Shown one piece after another: positions 1 through 13,500 of a DNA stretch of 64,000 nt (its first letter is position 1; every line of letters begins with the position of its first letter). The stretch is from Hybos culiciformis. Taxonomy: Eukaryota; Arthropoda; Insecta; Diptera; Hybotidae. Position numbers and translations under genes: made by a program. Under the pieces are notes generated by a model. The model was not told the DNA's origin. It saw only the letters and a program-made list of their open reading frames with translations, and made no database searches. Where the stretch lies: contig OZ023274.1 of NCBI GenBank assembly GCA_964007475.1, positions 35,549,816 through 35,613,815 on the forward strand. Reading direction: 5' to 3'.

Positions 1-97
1 TATATTTACACATAATTTATAATTTTTAAAAATATAAAAAACAGTTAATTTTTTTTTCATTCCATTAGTTTTTTTTATTTAAATAATTCGAACTTAC

Positions 98-265
98 CTG
101 TTGCAGCCATTCGTAATCTAGAAGCTTTTGTAGTTCGAACGTGTGATGGGCTTAGTTTTTTAGGACTTGAATTATTACGATTAATACCTGTTAGATAAGT
201 ACTCTCATTGTTATTAGTTCTACCGCACTTGACTGAATCATTAATTTTAATTGGTGAATCTAATT
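98..265 (-). CDS. Internal exon of a Ser/Asn-rich basic protein (gene A, third visible exon)
   Basis: This is the most downstream visible exon of a minus-strand gene that runs off the left edge. Read on the minus strand it has an acceptor ending AAACAG and a donor ACAG|GTAAGTT, and one frame is open throughout (56 codons). The first two bases complete a codon left open by the exon at 449-711, so the splice phases agree. The translation ends in a basic stretch containing SPKKLSPSHVRTTKASRLRM. That SP/TP-rich, Arg/Lys-rich character would suit a cytoskeletal or scaffold protein, but this is only inference and I do not recognise the family. The exon ends with one base of a codon, so more coding sequence lies to the left of the window. 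Confidence 0.6.
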
Positions 266-448
266 CTGTTTATTACAATAAAATTAGAAAATTTTTATTT
301 CAATATACATATATATATGAATGAATATTATTATAGAGGAAATTAAAGTGCAAAGTCTTTTTGATTTGGAGATAAGAGAATAGTTAAGTGAAACCTTAAT
401 TCCTTTGTACACATTTTTACACTATTTTATACGACTTAAAATTTTTAC

Positions 449-711
449 CTATATGTGAGGATACTAATAGTATCGGTGATTTATTTCCATTTGCATTTAG
501 ACTATGTGGAATTGAAGAAGGTGACGAAGATGATGATCTTTCTGATGCTGCATATTTTAATGGTAATTTTAATGGTGACATATTAACTTTATTTTTAACA
601 TTTGTTGTTGCTGTTGTGCCGCTAACATTAAAAATTGGAACTCGTGATAAAAGTAAAGTATTAGATGAGGAAGATGTATCACTACCAGGTGTTCGGCTAC
701 GTGTTATGTAT
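449..711 (-). CDS. Internal exon of gene A (second visible exon)
   Basis: The minus-strand acceptor is TTTTTTTAG and the donor is ATAG|GTAAAAA. The 263-nt exon holds 87 full codons plus one base at each end. The first base completes an AGA codon begun at the end of exon 1361-2597, and the last base continues into exon 98-265. The peptide starts YITRSRTPGSDTSSSS, has a Thr/Val/Asn-rich middle and then a Ser run (ERSSSSSPSS). No folded domain is recognisable. The three-way phase agreement, more than any domain, is what makes this a credible gene. Confidence 0.65.
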
Positions 712-834
712 CTAAAAAAATATATGTAAAAAGAATCGATTAAAATATTTGTTATTATTTGGAATAAAAATTATTGCTTTCGATTAACTGTTTAACTTAA
801 CTTAACATTAAAAAATCTAATTATAATCACAGGC

Positions 835-1281
835 AGAGAGTAAAATAAACGGTATTGAACGGAAAATGGTAGTCTAAAATTTTTTTGGTGGTCTTAAATT
901 TCAATTTCGGTAGGTAGTCTTAAAAAGTATTTGAGTATAAAAAAACCAAAAATACCACACTCCTTTTTTTTGAAATTTTGATACAGATTATGTATTTTTT
1001 TTAATACGATGTCTGCTAAAATAAACTCTGCACCCTCACCCAAGGAGAATAAGAAATTCTGAATTTCAAATTCCTAATCCAGCAGAGTTTTAATTATGTT
1101 TAAGTCTATACGCATATCAGTTATAAATGCTACTATTATATGAATATTATATACATTTTACAGATAGGTACTTATGTGATGTATATGTAAAATGTGATAT
1201 GTAAAATGTGATATATAAAATGTGAAAACTAGAAAAAATTTCGAAAAATGGTAGTCTAAAATTTTTCTTATTTTACTCTCT
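835..1281. mobile_element. MITE-like element in a gene A intron
   Basis: A 14-bp perfect terminal inverted repeat, AGAGAGTAAAATAA at 835 and TTATTTTACTCTCT ending at 1281, brackets 447 bp of AT-rich DNA. The block ATGGTAGTCTAAAATTTTT occurs just inside both ends in the same orientation. Near 1180-1230 a short unit around ATGTAAAATGTGAT is repeated about three times. No clear target-site duplication is visible, so the superfamily is not assigned. It lies wholly within the intron between 711 and 1361. Confidence 0.5.
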
Positions 1282-1360
1282 ATTTTAAAATAAACAGATG
1301 GCTTGAAAACTATATAGTTAGCGTACGAATACATAATTATTTGAATGATGTAAAACTTAC

Positions 1361-2597
1361 CTCCGGCTACTGATGTTGCTGCCGCTATCATTATTACCGA
1401 TATTTTGATTATATTTTTCTTTATTATCATTGCAATTTTTTTTAATTGATGAATCATTATTTGTTGAATTGTTTTGATTCATTTCTATAATAAAATATTC
1501 TTCGCTGTTATTATTATTGCAATTGTTAAGTGAATTATTATTTTTATTGAATAATTTTTTTTGTAAAAAAATATTACTATTATTACTATTATTATTATTA
1601 TAATTATCACTTGTATAAAGATTAGAAGAGTTATTTAAATTTATAATATTTTCAAAAGTTTTTTCACTATCTAATAATGCATTTTTTGAAATGAATTTCG
1701 ATGTTAATGGCGATGATGGTGAAGACGACGATGATGAATTCGATGATGATGATATTAGCAATAATGATGGATTATGTAATAAATCTGGAGGTAAAGATGA
1801 TGATTTTAAATTATTATTATCAATCGTACTAATTAAATTACTAGAATTTTTAGCAATAATTATTGATGATGATGATAATAGTAATGGAAAATTAGAATCA
1901 CGTACTTTATTCAAATTATGCGAGAATAATTTTTCTTGTTGTATATTTTCATTAATATTAGCTTCAGTCAAATCATAATTTTTAATATTGTTTATTAAAT
2001 TATCATGATTATTATTCATATTATTCTCTGCTACTGATGTTGATGATAAATTAATTTCATTAATAAAATTTTTACTATCAAGTGCACTTTTAGAATGTGA
2101 ATCATTTTTTATAATAATGTTATTGAACTGTCGATGATGATGATGATGACGACGTCGACGACGATTACTACTACAACAATGATTTAAATAATTATCATCA
2201 ATTTGTTTAGCACCAATAAAATTATCACCATCAAATGAATTATTAATTTTTAATGGTGAAGAATTAAATTCTGTTGTTAAATCAATTAAATCAAGTTGTT
2301 GCTTCTCTGAAATTTGAGTAGTTAATCTATTTGGTATTAACGGAAATTGCTGCTTATCACTATTATTAAATAATTTAGATTTAGAAGAAATTTCATAAAC
2401 ACTTTTATAATTTGAGTTAATTTTTTCAGAATTTTTTTCAGATAATGTTGGCGAATTAATGTATTGATCATTTGTTGTTGGACTATTAAGTTTATTGGGC
2501 CGCTGGCAGCTTATATTGGCAGTGATGGCTGCTTCTGGTTTTGATGATAACAATTTCTCATTCAAATCTATTAATAATGAATTACATGCGACGGAAT
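1361..2597 (-). CDS. Large low-complexity exon of gene A (first visible exon)
   Basis: This 1,237-nt exon is open from the acceptor (TATTTTTAG, just right of 2597) to the donor (CGGAG|GTAAGTTTT, left of 1361). It has 411 full codons with two bases at each end. It needs an upstream exon ending in one codon base, which I could not find, so no start codon is claimed. Composition is dominated by Asn and Ser. It holds a short Arg/His tract (RRRRRHHHHH) and several long Ser and Asn runs encoded by AAT and TCA/TCT repeats. There is no signal peptide, membrane span or recognisable fold. It is probably an intrinsically disordered part of a larger protein of unknown function. The plus-strand ORF at 1691-1978 is an Asp-rich shadow of these repeats. 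Confidence 0.65.
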
Positions 2598-3902
2598 CTA
2601 AAAATAAAATTTAAATAAATTATTTGAAGATTCAAAAAAGTATTATATTTTTTACATATTATTTATGTTTGGTAAATGACTTATTAAAAGAACTTATATT
2701 TAAAAATACAATTATTAAAGACAATTTTGTACTTAGTTAATTAGTTAGCATTATTGCAAATGCATTTAAGCATTAAAATGATAAGTAAATTTTTTTTTTC
2801 GACTTGAAAGCTTATAACTGTACTAGCATGCGGAAGTAGACTAATTCAATTTGTTTTTGATAACTAAACGATCGAGTACGCATTCAATGAGATCTCATTT
2901 ATAAATAACTAACTTCAATAATGATCCAACTGAAGAGTATTTAACGCATTATTTAATTAGGGTTAAAAAAAACAGGTAATCAAATTAGAATTTTCCAGTT
3001 AAAATTACAATATAAATACTAGAAATTTAGATTTCTAAATAATTTGAAAATGTCATATAATGCATAGAACCACTCGAAGCATAATAATGGACAAAATACG
3101 AGTATGAACTGTACATAGTTTACAATAATATTTTAGCCAATGAATCATTAACTAACTCTTACTATAACGATAATTTTTTCCAATGTAAACGTGCATTAGA
3201 TCAAAAAATGAATAACATTACTGCAATCAAAATATAAAACATACATTGTGTATACAATGTGAATCATAATTTTTAGTTACTTTAATCCACTTTATACGTA
3301 AGAACTACATCCTGAATTTGAAATAAAACTTTTAGAAAATATTCAGTAGTTAAGTATCTTCATGCATGTGCACAACGTATGTTTACAATAAATTGATTAA
3401 TAAATTTATTTGAAAAATGTTCATATGTGATTCATAAAAGATAATGGTAATATGAGAAAAAAAAAAAGAATTTTACTTTATATTTCAGTTTTATTGCTAT
3501 TAAACATTGTATAATTTCTCTTTTTTTTTTACGAATCATAATCATGCAAAATCATTAAAAATATATTTTTTTGTTATGAAAAAGTAAGCTCATCGATAGT
3601 TTTTCCTCATTAATATGATTAAAGGAATGTTAAAATTCATTGTTTACAGTGTGATTAACTTCAGCCTGAAAATTATTTTTAACTTTTAAATGTGTATTCA
3701 GCCTGAACTTAAAAATTTGGAATAGGTAATTAAGAGAAATTTAAAAATATAATTTTATTTGGAGTTTTGAAATTTTATTTAAATCCAATCAGTTTAGAAA
3801 AAAAAACTTAAAAAAATATAAATGTTATTTTTGTCAACCTTATAATGTGTCTAGAGTTGTTATCCAACGTACTTAATGGGTTTTTTTTTTAAAATTAATC
3901 TT

Positions 3903-3962
3903 AATATGTTACTTAAAAAGCTCTTATATCTGAATATGTTACTTAAAAAGCTCTTATATCTG
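3903..3962. repeat. Exact 30-bp tandem duplication
   Basis: The unit, which begins AATATGTTACTTAAAAAGCT and ends CTTATATCTG, occurs twice with no spacer and no mismatch (3903-3932 and 3933-3962). A perfect copy suggests a recent slippage or duplication event. Confidence 0.9.
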
Positions 3963-6900
3963 TTGATTTGATTTCCCGATTTTAGTGAACTTTTCATTTC
4001 GATTCCTATACATACCTATACATACTTATAATTTTTAATCAATCCATTTAAAATAATCTTCGACTAACCATTGTTAAGATTACAAAATTTAGGAGTTTGA
4101 TATACAATTAATTTTCCACAAAAAAATAAAACAACATTCGTAACGATATAAGACTCTACGTTTAAGAGGTTTGAACTGTGCTTTTTTGACTCTTTTAGTT
4201 TAAATTTTGGGTGGTACTTAAAATTATTTATTAATTACAACTATTTTGATACATAAATTTTCGTTTACCAAAAACCAGTATTAAACCGCCAATATTAAAG
4301 TCGCTGCTAAATAATTTTCAATAATTTTTTTTGTTATCTTATCATATTTTATTTCCTCTAACTCAAATTAATATAATTTTGATCATTTTATCAAAAAATT
4401 TAAAAATAAAAAAAAAAAAAATTAATTTGCAATTCAGAATTTTTATAAATTATAGCTTGTTGTTATTATCAACAAAGCGTAAATCATACTAAACTTAAAA
4501 AAATAAAAAATAAAAAAAATGATGATTTATAAATTGCATGTTATTGTTTGTTTTTATAACTCAAGCCGATTGACAATACCGTTATATATATATATGTATG
4601 TATTTTTTTTTTTGCTTATTTTTGGGTTTTTCATACCTTCTCACTGTAAATCGTTATTTAGAGTGGTTCTAGCGATTGCATTTAAAGAAGGAGCAATAAA
4701 TTTTCTTTAATTCGAACTCAAAACTACCGTGTGAATTTTGAAGAGTTCAAAAAATTTTACTTCTTATGTATTCAAATATTTTGGAATTTTTTTCTTCAAT
4801 TTATCTCCTTTATTAATTGCTCAATTCGATGGTCAATTTCGAAGGTGTCTTAAATTAAAGTACTAGAAATTTGTAGATTCATATGAAAATTTCAAACAAG
4901 GCGGTAAGTTATTTTTTTTTTTCAAGTTTTTTTAAACTTAATTGCTAATGTTTACTTACAGCTTCAATGCAAGTTAATTTAAGTTTTACACTATCACTCT
5001 TGATGGGTAACATATATTTAGAAGTTTTAATTCAGATAGCATTTTTGGAAACAATCTATCTACATTATTTAGTCACTTGAATTCAAGCAGTATTTTACTT
5101 ACAATAAGTTTAAAAATGAAAATTAATCATAAGTAATAAAGAAAAATTTATGAGAAAACTATAGGAAGAAACCTTCACCTGTTTTATTAACTTAATTCTT
5201 ATATTAAACTACCATACTACTGAACATCATGACCATAAGAAAATGTTTTATCTTTTAATTTTATTTTGTTGGTAAAGCTAAATGTTGCGCATACTTAATA
5301 AAAACATATACAATATCCACTAGTTAATATTTCTATTTTCCTACTATATTAGTAGCAATGCAGTTAAATCTTCCAACAATATAATTTTCAACATATTTAT
5401 CTATGAAATGTTAGGATAATGAATTCGACTTTTATAATTATTACAAACTGTATGTTTGAAAAGAATAAGGAGTGTATTCTAAGTAAAAAGTAGAATAAAA
5501 TATAATTCAATATTGTTATTCTACCTTTATTTATTAAACTAAAACATTTTTAGGATTGTTTAAATTTGTATGTTTCGGTCGCAGGTCAAGTCCATAATTG
5601 AAAAAATGCAACAATTTTTATGAATAAGCGAAAAAGAAATGGCAAAAAGTTTCATCTGCATTGTGATTCCCTAAAATCGTTCCTAGTTTTTTTTTTCTAC
5701 TCTGCCTTCATAATAATGTCTTTTTTTGATACCTTTTTGAAAATTTTTTAAGAACAGCCACTTACCTAGATATATTTATTTTAAATAACTGTTAAGATGA
5801 CCGAAAATTTCAACATTATCCTTAGTCTAAATAAAATATGTGGAATTAACTAATTTGCTATCTCAGTAAAGAATTTAAATGCCAATAAATATTTTTAGTT
5901 CAATAGTTTGAAAAAAGTCAACAAAATTATATTTTAAAACACTACAGGATTTTTAGAATCAATTAATTGTGTTTTGCTTTCTCTGCTGACGATAGTTGAT
6001 AGATCACTCAAAACATATCAGCAAAAAAATTTAGTTTTTAATTTACTGAATACTTTTAATCGACTAGTTCACCTTATGATTTTAAATTTGATAGCCATGG
6101 TAAGTAATAAAACACATTTTCTAATACTACTATATTTCATGAATACTTAGAGACATGATATTATATCCTTATGTTTGTAAAGCGAATCGGGTTTCAATAT
6201 TATTCTTTGTTTATTAGATTTCTTTTAATAAATATAATATCATATATTGTAATCAGAAAACATGCAAAACAAAAAACGAACGTAAAGTAAGTAAATGCAT
6301 TCGATTTATTCCATACGCAAGTCACTAGAAAAGACTATAAAAAAAATAATATGCTTAAGATCTTAAGGTTTATCGATACAGTGTATATTTTGCATTAAAA
6401 ACGGAGTTTATGACATACTATTTTTCTCCAAATGTCAATCCCACAAAAAAACTTATTATTTATTAATTTAAAGTACATAGGTTTCAATTCGTTATTTTGT
6501 CAAGCAAAGTATAATAAGGCACCAATTTTATTCTAGAAAGAAGACTTTCGCTTCACTAAATCTAAATTAAATTACACAAAATTTTTTTATTTTTAAAATG
6601 TAATATTTATTTATTTCATACTTTTATGATTTTTAATAAAATAACAATTATATAAAATAAACATAACCATATTTTTTTGTAATTAAAATTATAATAAAAT
6701 ATAATAATATACATACAAAATGAAAAAAAAAATATAACAAATTTCAATAAAAAAAAATTACTTTAAATATTATAAATTTAAAATTTAATGTATTGAATGA
6801 TTTTTATGTAATAGATAAAATTTAAAAATTATGTATCTGAAAATATAAAAAAATGGTAATTTTTTTTTAATTAAAATATTTTCATTAATATTTATTGGTT

Positions 6901-7997
6901 TTTTTTTTTTTTATTTTTAAATATATTAATGAATGTAATGTACATTTATTATTACTAAAAAACTGTAATAAAAATTGGCACGAAAATGCAGTCTAAACAT
7001 AAAAAAAAAAATTAATAATAAAACATCAATCCTTATATGCAAAAAATAAAACTTAGGTATGGTATAAAAATAATAATAAATTTATTTTTATTTGGTAACT
7101 TAATGACAGAAAATACTATTATGTGGTAATGAATGGTAATTATGGTAAACAAATTGTTTTTTGGTTTAATTGTTTAAAAATATTATTTATACCTATGTGG
7201 AAAATTATTAAAAATCTTAAAAAAAAAAAACAAAAAAATTATATGTTTGTTTCAAAAATATAAGCCCTCTCTTAATGATTAGAAACCGGCTTCTTGGGAT
7301 ATTGGTAATTTTAACTTTTAAAAATTATAAATATGAAATTTTCTGCTGACATTGAATATCATTCTAATAATTGTCATAATGATTATTTGTTAATTGTATC
7401 GTTCATCTTCAAAAATGATTCCTATTTTAATTTATTAATTCACGATGATGTATTCTCGATGATATGATTGTGAAAAAATTTAATAATAAGTGACTACAAA
7501 ATTCAAAGAACAGTGATATAAAAAAAAATATTTTTTCTTGAACTTTTAAGATTTTAAGATTAAAATTTTTTTATTCAATAATAAAAATAATTAAAATTTT
7601 TTCAGAAATTTTTTTTTTGTGCCTCAGTAAAGTGTTAATAAAATCATCTATTTATAATTTGCCTGTTCTGTTCCAAATACCGATTACATTTTAAAAATAA
7701 TATTTGAAAAAATTATTAAATTTGTGATCTATTTTTATACTGTTGTATAGAAATTAAAAATATGAAAGATAACCTACTAAATTTTTCAGTATCAAGTATT
7801 AAAATTTTTTATTTAAAAGAAAAAAAAAATATTTATTATAATGATAAGTAAAGAATGAAGTTCAATAATTTTTAGTATTTTATTTTCAAAAAGTATTTAC
7901 ATCAAACTCATAATACGATATTTAATTAAAGATATTTTGTTCCCACCGAAAACAGATCAAATTTCAATTTTAGAAATGAAAATAAAATGGTTTTGTC

Positions 7998-8076
7998 TGG
8001 CAAGTAAATCGAATAAAGAGCATGAAATCGAAAGTATTAAGCAAAAAAATATTCTATTTGCTCGATTTACTTGCCA
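7998..8076. repeat. Inverted repeat, 15-bp perfect arms
   Basis: TGGCAAGTAAATCGA at 7998-8012 pairs perfectly with TCGATTTACTTGCCA at 8062-8076, and similarity continues a few bases into the loop (ATAAA against GCAAA). It could be a small hairpin or the core of a tiny MITE. It lies downstream of the large minus-strand gene B. Confidence 0.6.
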
Positions 8077-8357
8077 CATCTAAATGCACCATTACATTCC
8101 ACTGTTTTTAATAGGCGCATTCAACTTTAGAAGATATTTTTTGATGATGCAAATAATATTTTAAGAAATTTTTTTCGAATTTTTTTTTTTTTAAATTCAC
8201 AGTTTTAGATGAGACGTGAAAAATAATTTCTCTCTATATCAAAAATTCTTTACTTTGCACAAAATAGATTTTAATATCTGAATCCTTTTTCTGCTGTAAA
8301 AATAATACTTAATTAAAGATCGTTTGCTAAAAAAAATTATAATTAAGTTGTATATTA

Positions 8358-8824
8358 AGAGTCTGTTCACTTATTAAACGATTGAAAAAAAAGAAATCTC
8401 CCTTTTCTGTAAAACAAATGTCACAATTTATAAATTGAGGACGTAATTTTCTGCATTCTGTATAATCTGCTTAAATCAACTACTTATAAAATAATATTTG
8501 GCTGACTGAAATCAAAAACTTATAATAATACGTGACCGACCGAATTTTCTTACCCATTTTTGCCGCTTTTTTCTTTTCTATACAATTTTAGTTTTTGAAT
8601 TCACTTAAAAGTAGACCTACAAATTTAGTTTGTTATGGGAAATTTAAAATTTCCCTTTGCAGAATTTGAAAAAGTAAAATTGAATTTGTGAACGGATTTA
8701 GGACAAAATTATTTCATTTTTTTAAATAACAGCAGTAAAATCGTGTCGTTCACAAATTAAAAAACCTGGAATATTAAATCCGATTGCAATTTTTTCAATA
8801 ATCGCTAATAAGTGAACAGACTCT
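8358..8824. mobile_element. MITE with AGAGTCTGTTCACTTATTA ends
   Basis: The left end AGAGTCTGTTCACTTATTA at 8358 is matched in inverted orientation by TAATAAGTGAACAGACTCT ending at 8824. Similarity extends inward (AAACGATTG against GCGATTATTG). The 467-bp interior has no coding potential and contains internal GTGAAC/GTTCAC motifs. The flanks (TTA, AAA) do not give a clean target duplication. It lies downstream of the gene B stop codon. Confidence 0.6.
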
Positions 8825-9435
8825 AAATGTTATATTTTAATTAACTTAGATAGATAAAATATTGTTCTTATCAAAATAAAGAAAATAATAACATTATCTT
8901 ATATTGATTATTATTTGTTATGCGTAATAACAATTATTATTTACAGTATTATGAATTATGAAAATTAGATAAATACGAAAATAAAAAAATAAATAATCAA
9001 TGAAATTAAAATAAGATTGAAAATTTGTGCGATTTTATTAAAGCATCTGTCTACTTTATTTTGTTCTTAACACAAAAATAATGATAATAAATTATTGAAG
9101 CCGATAAAATTTCTTAAATACGTAGCTAATTAGTCTATATACTCTATAATACATATTTTTTTTCTTATTTCATACTTTTATAGTTGTTTTTGCACATTGC
9201 AACAGTACTGGAAAAATAATAAAAGAGGGCTAAAATTTTTTATAATAATATAACAATTTTTTAATAGAAATTTATTTAAACATTTCAAGAAATTTTTCAT
9301 AGCTAATCAATGAAATTATTCTTTAACTGATCTTTAGCAGTACCTATAAGCATAATAAAACAAATAATATATTAACTTATTAAAATATCTAAATTATTTG
9401 AAATAAGGCACATCAATTGCCAACTTAATTAAAAA
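8825..9435. other. Probable 3' flank of gene B
   Basis: This sits immediately downstream (minus-strand sense) of the gene B stop codon and holds no ORF. A minus-strand AATAAA at 9271-9276 could be the polyadenylation signal, although such hexamers are common by chance at this base composition. Confidence 0.35.
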
Positions 9436-10535
9436 TTAAATCAATAATATAACTATTAGTGTAATCACAGCTACAATAATAGCAAAATATGTAAAAATTT
9501 CGTTATTGGCTAGTGCGTATGTGGTAGCTAAAATAACTGATTCTAAAATAGTGTAACTGGCGGCATCGGGATTGGGTACCAATAATTTTTGATTTGATTT
9601 TTTTTTATTATTACTATTCAAATTGTCCAAATTATTACTATTATTATTATTGGTATTTAATGAACAATTTTCTATCAAATAATTTTTTTTTGAATCATTA
9701 TTATCAGTATTTTTATTATTACTACTAAAATTTTCATTTTTAAATGATGTAGATGGTTGCGGTTCTGATATGTCATGTGTGGGATGATTTGTACAAGCAT
9801 TTTCAGGTTCAAGCATTAATTGATCCAAATTTGAAAATTTATTTTCTAACATTACGAATTCTAAAAGTTCAGGATCATTTTTAAAATAATTTTCACTTTC
9901 AATACAATTATTATGTTCAAATGATTTTGATTCTTGTCTAATAAGATTAGTCAGAAAATTATTTTTTATAAGAGTATTCTTCTTAAGACCCGAATTTATT
10001 TCAATATTATCATTATTTGGTAATATATTAATATTTTTAATTGATATTTGAAATCCTAAAATCGATGAAGTTTCAACATCTTGATATTTCGAAAAATGAT
10101 TACTATACGATTTTGAAATTGATAAATCCAAAGACGAATTCAAGAGTTCTTTTTTTGTGCTTTTTATTTCATCGTGAGATTCATCAAAGTCATTATTATC
10201 GTACTCAGAATGATTAAGATTATTTCTAAAAGATTCAGCTTTATTCTCATTAAGCATATCGAAATCACGTACGTATTTAGTATCATCAAATTCATAATTA
10301 TTATCAGTAAAAATGTTAATGGAATTATATAGTAAGCTATTGTTATTATTATGTTTGTTAGGAAAATTCACGTCAATAAAACTCTTGTTATTCACATCAT
10401 ACTTGGTAGGTATATTAATTGTAACTCTTGAAATAAATTTTTTACCTGAATTTATTAACTCAGAAGTAGGTGAAGAGGATTTTATACCAAAAATCATAGC
10501 TAATTCTTCTCTGGAACTATATTGACTACCACCGC

Positions 10536-10570
<35 letters not shown>

Positions 10571-13500
10571 ATCGTATTATAAATAAGACTTTTACAATTT
10601 TTATCTTTATCATTATCATCGTTATTATTTTTATTTAATTTTATTTCGATGGCAGATTTATTCACAAAGAATATTTCATTACCAATAGGTGTTAAATTTA
10701 ACGGTGGGGATGATGATGGTGTTTTATTATTTTCACCATTATTATTTTTATTATTATTTGAATCATCATCTAATGATGATGATGATGATAAATTAATTAA
10801 ATTAGGTGTACAACTAGAGCTTTCTACATCATATGAACTTGTGCTAATTGTTTTTATTTGATCAGTGCTAGGTGGGTTAAATTCACTACTTGGTGATTTG
10901 ATATAATAATCACTAGATGATAAATTATTAATAGATGTAATAGACGAAGATTCGTGACATTTTGATGTGGGACTCGATGATTTAATACAATCGCTTGATG
11001 ATGAAAACGGTGTAATTAATACAATACCTTCAATTCCATCTAGGCCACCATCAGTCGAGTGATGGCTGCAACTACCATCACGAGTAATCACATCTGTTGT
11101 CGATTCTTCTGAAAAACGTGCCGTGCAACATTTTATAAGAATCGGTGTTATCTTTAATTCTTTACTGTCATCAAAAATACTAATTGAAGTTTTTTCTTCA
11201 CATTCTTTCATTATTCTGTCAATTTCTTCTTCTTCCACTTTTGCATTCTGTTGTGTTTTACTCGATAAGGCTTTTTGCGTCAGCAAATTATTATTTATAT
11301 TTTCTGTAATTAAAAGATTTTTTTCAGAAAATTGATTTTCAAAATTATTATCATTTTTACAAGTCAAAATGTTTTTCAAATTTTCATTCAAATTATCATA
11401 ATCTGGGCCTTCTGAATAATTGATATCATTTAAATCACCTAATTCACTTATTTGACGCATACATCGCGCTGCTATTTGACCAATTCTATCTGAACTGGGA
11501 TCTAATTTTTGTATTAGATCAGCCACAATTATTTTTTCATTGAGACTATTTTGTGCGGATGTTTCTATTTTTGGATAATTTTTAACTTTTATGGCTTCGT
11601 GAACAACAATAGGTGGTTCAGTTTTTATGATTCCGTGCAAAATTTTATCGCAAGTTCGATTTGCTTCATCAGAAACTCGATCGATTTCGCATAAAAGCTT
11701 TTTTTCTGGCAATTTTCTTAATGATGGGACAATATCGGCATTGTCTTGAATCGGCGGTACAACATTAGAAAGAATTTCTTCACATTTTTTTGCTGCTTCA
11801 CAAACATTTTCAATATCAATTAAATTTTTCTTTCTTTCTTCATGTTGAACAGTAGTTAAACGAGCTTCTTTACGTAATTCTATTAAATCTCTGCTTAATT
11901 TTTCACTACTTTCTTTTGCTTCTTTTGCTATAAGATTCAACACTTCTTCCATTCTTGAATTGGAGCGCACTGGCTCCGGACTTAAACTCATTTTTCGTGG
12001 CAAGGGTACAGGATTTTTTGTTTCAGAATGTCTCTCGTTATCTTTCAAAACTAATGGCAGATTATAAACGGCGCCACCTTGACTAGGATGTCTAAACATT
12101 TCTTTTTTCGCAGTTATCGAAGAAGGTGATTTTTTCTCATCATTTTTTAGATTTTTCAGTAAATTCAAAGTAATTGGAGTATCATCGGATTTACTAAGAT
12201 CTACAAGGCTTCCACTTTTTTCAAAACCTTTTTCTAAGTCATCATAATCGAATAAATTGCCACCAGATGGTTTTGCTGCATCTCTTTGTATCAAATTGTA
12301 TATATTTGCAGATTGCGTTCGAGTGGCGCGTTTTTTCTTAAGTGAATTTGTTGGATATAATTGACATGCCCTAACTTGACCAGGTTGATCCTTGCGCAAG
12401 CTTCGAACAGCTAAATCGTCGGTGACTAAATCGGGATGATTGTAAGCAGCATATCTAATTTTTTTACTATCTTTTTCTGGAGTAACATGTAAATAATCCA
12501 ATCGAGGTGATGGAACAACTGGACCGATGGGTATACCAAAAGGTGGTTGATTGTCAATTGTTTTCACTTTTGTATTAGCAAATTTTAAATTACGATAAGC
12601 AACATCGTCATTAATAACGTCTGGTTCTTGTTTTTCGTCGCTATTACTATCTTCATCATCTTCAAATTGTTTAGCGTATTTTTCGAAATTAGTTGGAGTT
12701 GGAATATCTCGACGCTCAGCTCGTTCTAATAATTCATCATCACCTAATCTTAAACTTTTATAAATTTCTTCTAATTCATTTATAGCATCTTCTAAATTTG
12801 TAGGCTTTTTTATATATCCTTCACCGGGAATTTGACGAGTTGGTGGATCCGGTGGTAATGAAGTTTCTGTAACTGCTGGTTCAAAAATGCTCAAATTTCT
12901 TCGTTGTTTTGCCACATACTGATCATATTTGTTACCTAAAGGCATTTTTATTTTACAATCGAAATTTTGTTGCATGTTAGATGTTATATAATTTGGCATG
13001 GTCTTACTTCGATCATTTTTATTCAAACTAATGGGCTTATTCGTAATCTTAATATAATTCATTTCATTAGTTGTTGCGGGTTCTAATCGTAATGTTCCAT
13101 TGACAACATTATCAACTTCATCATAACCTGCCCTGTTAATCAGATTTACATTGCCTTTTATGTTTTTGAAATTTTTATAAAATGAATCAGAATCGGAATA
13201 TGCATTTAATTCATTCACTCTAGAGCTAGAGATTGATCTTGGTTTGTAAGTAGGATCATTTCTGTTTAGATCAGTGTTTCTTCCACGACGCGAAATTTCT
13301 TGTTTATCGATTTTTTTCCAAAACTCAGAAGCGGATGATGTTAATATTCCTTCTTTAGTAGTTCGAATCGGTGATAACGTAATATTGTTTGAAGGTTGAG
13401 GTGAATATTCATTTCTTATATCTGGTTTATTAGCGAGATGAATCGGTTTACGTGAGCGGGGTGTACTTTCAGCAATGTACCGATAATCATTTAATGGCTG

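Larger units (their letters stand above)
2598..8357. other. Non-coding stretch between gene A exon and MITE
   Basis: No supportable exon was found. It is AT-rich intron or intergenic DNA with scattered poly-A/T runs, an exact 30-bp tandem duplication at 3903-3962, and a short inverted repeat at 7998-8076. The missing upstream exon of gene A could be hidden here, but no candidate with the required phase and open frame stood out. Confidence 0.5.

Noticed and set aside
1691..1978. Plus-strand Asp-rich ORF
   Set aside because: It is the reverse complement of the Ser/Asn-rich exon of gene A; runs of GAT repeats explain it.
5740..5850. Minus-strand donor CTAG|GTAAGTGG as a missing gene A exon
   Set aside because: All frames ending at the required phase hit a stop within a few codons.
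10313..11335. Three 70-codon plus-strand ORFs inside gene B
   Set aside because: Shadows of the giant minus-strand exon.
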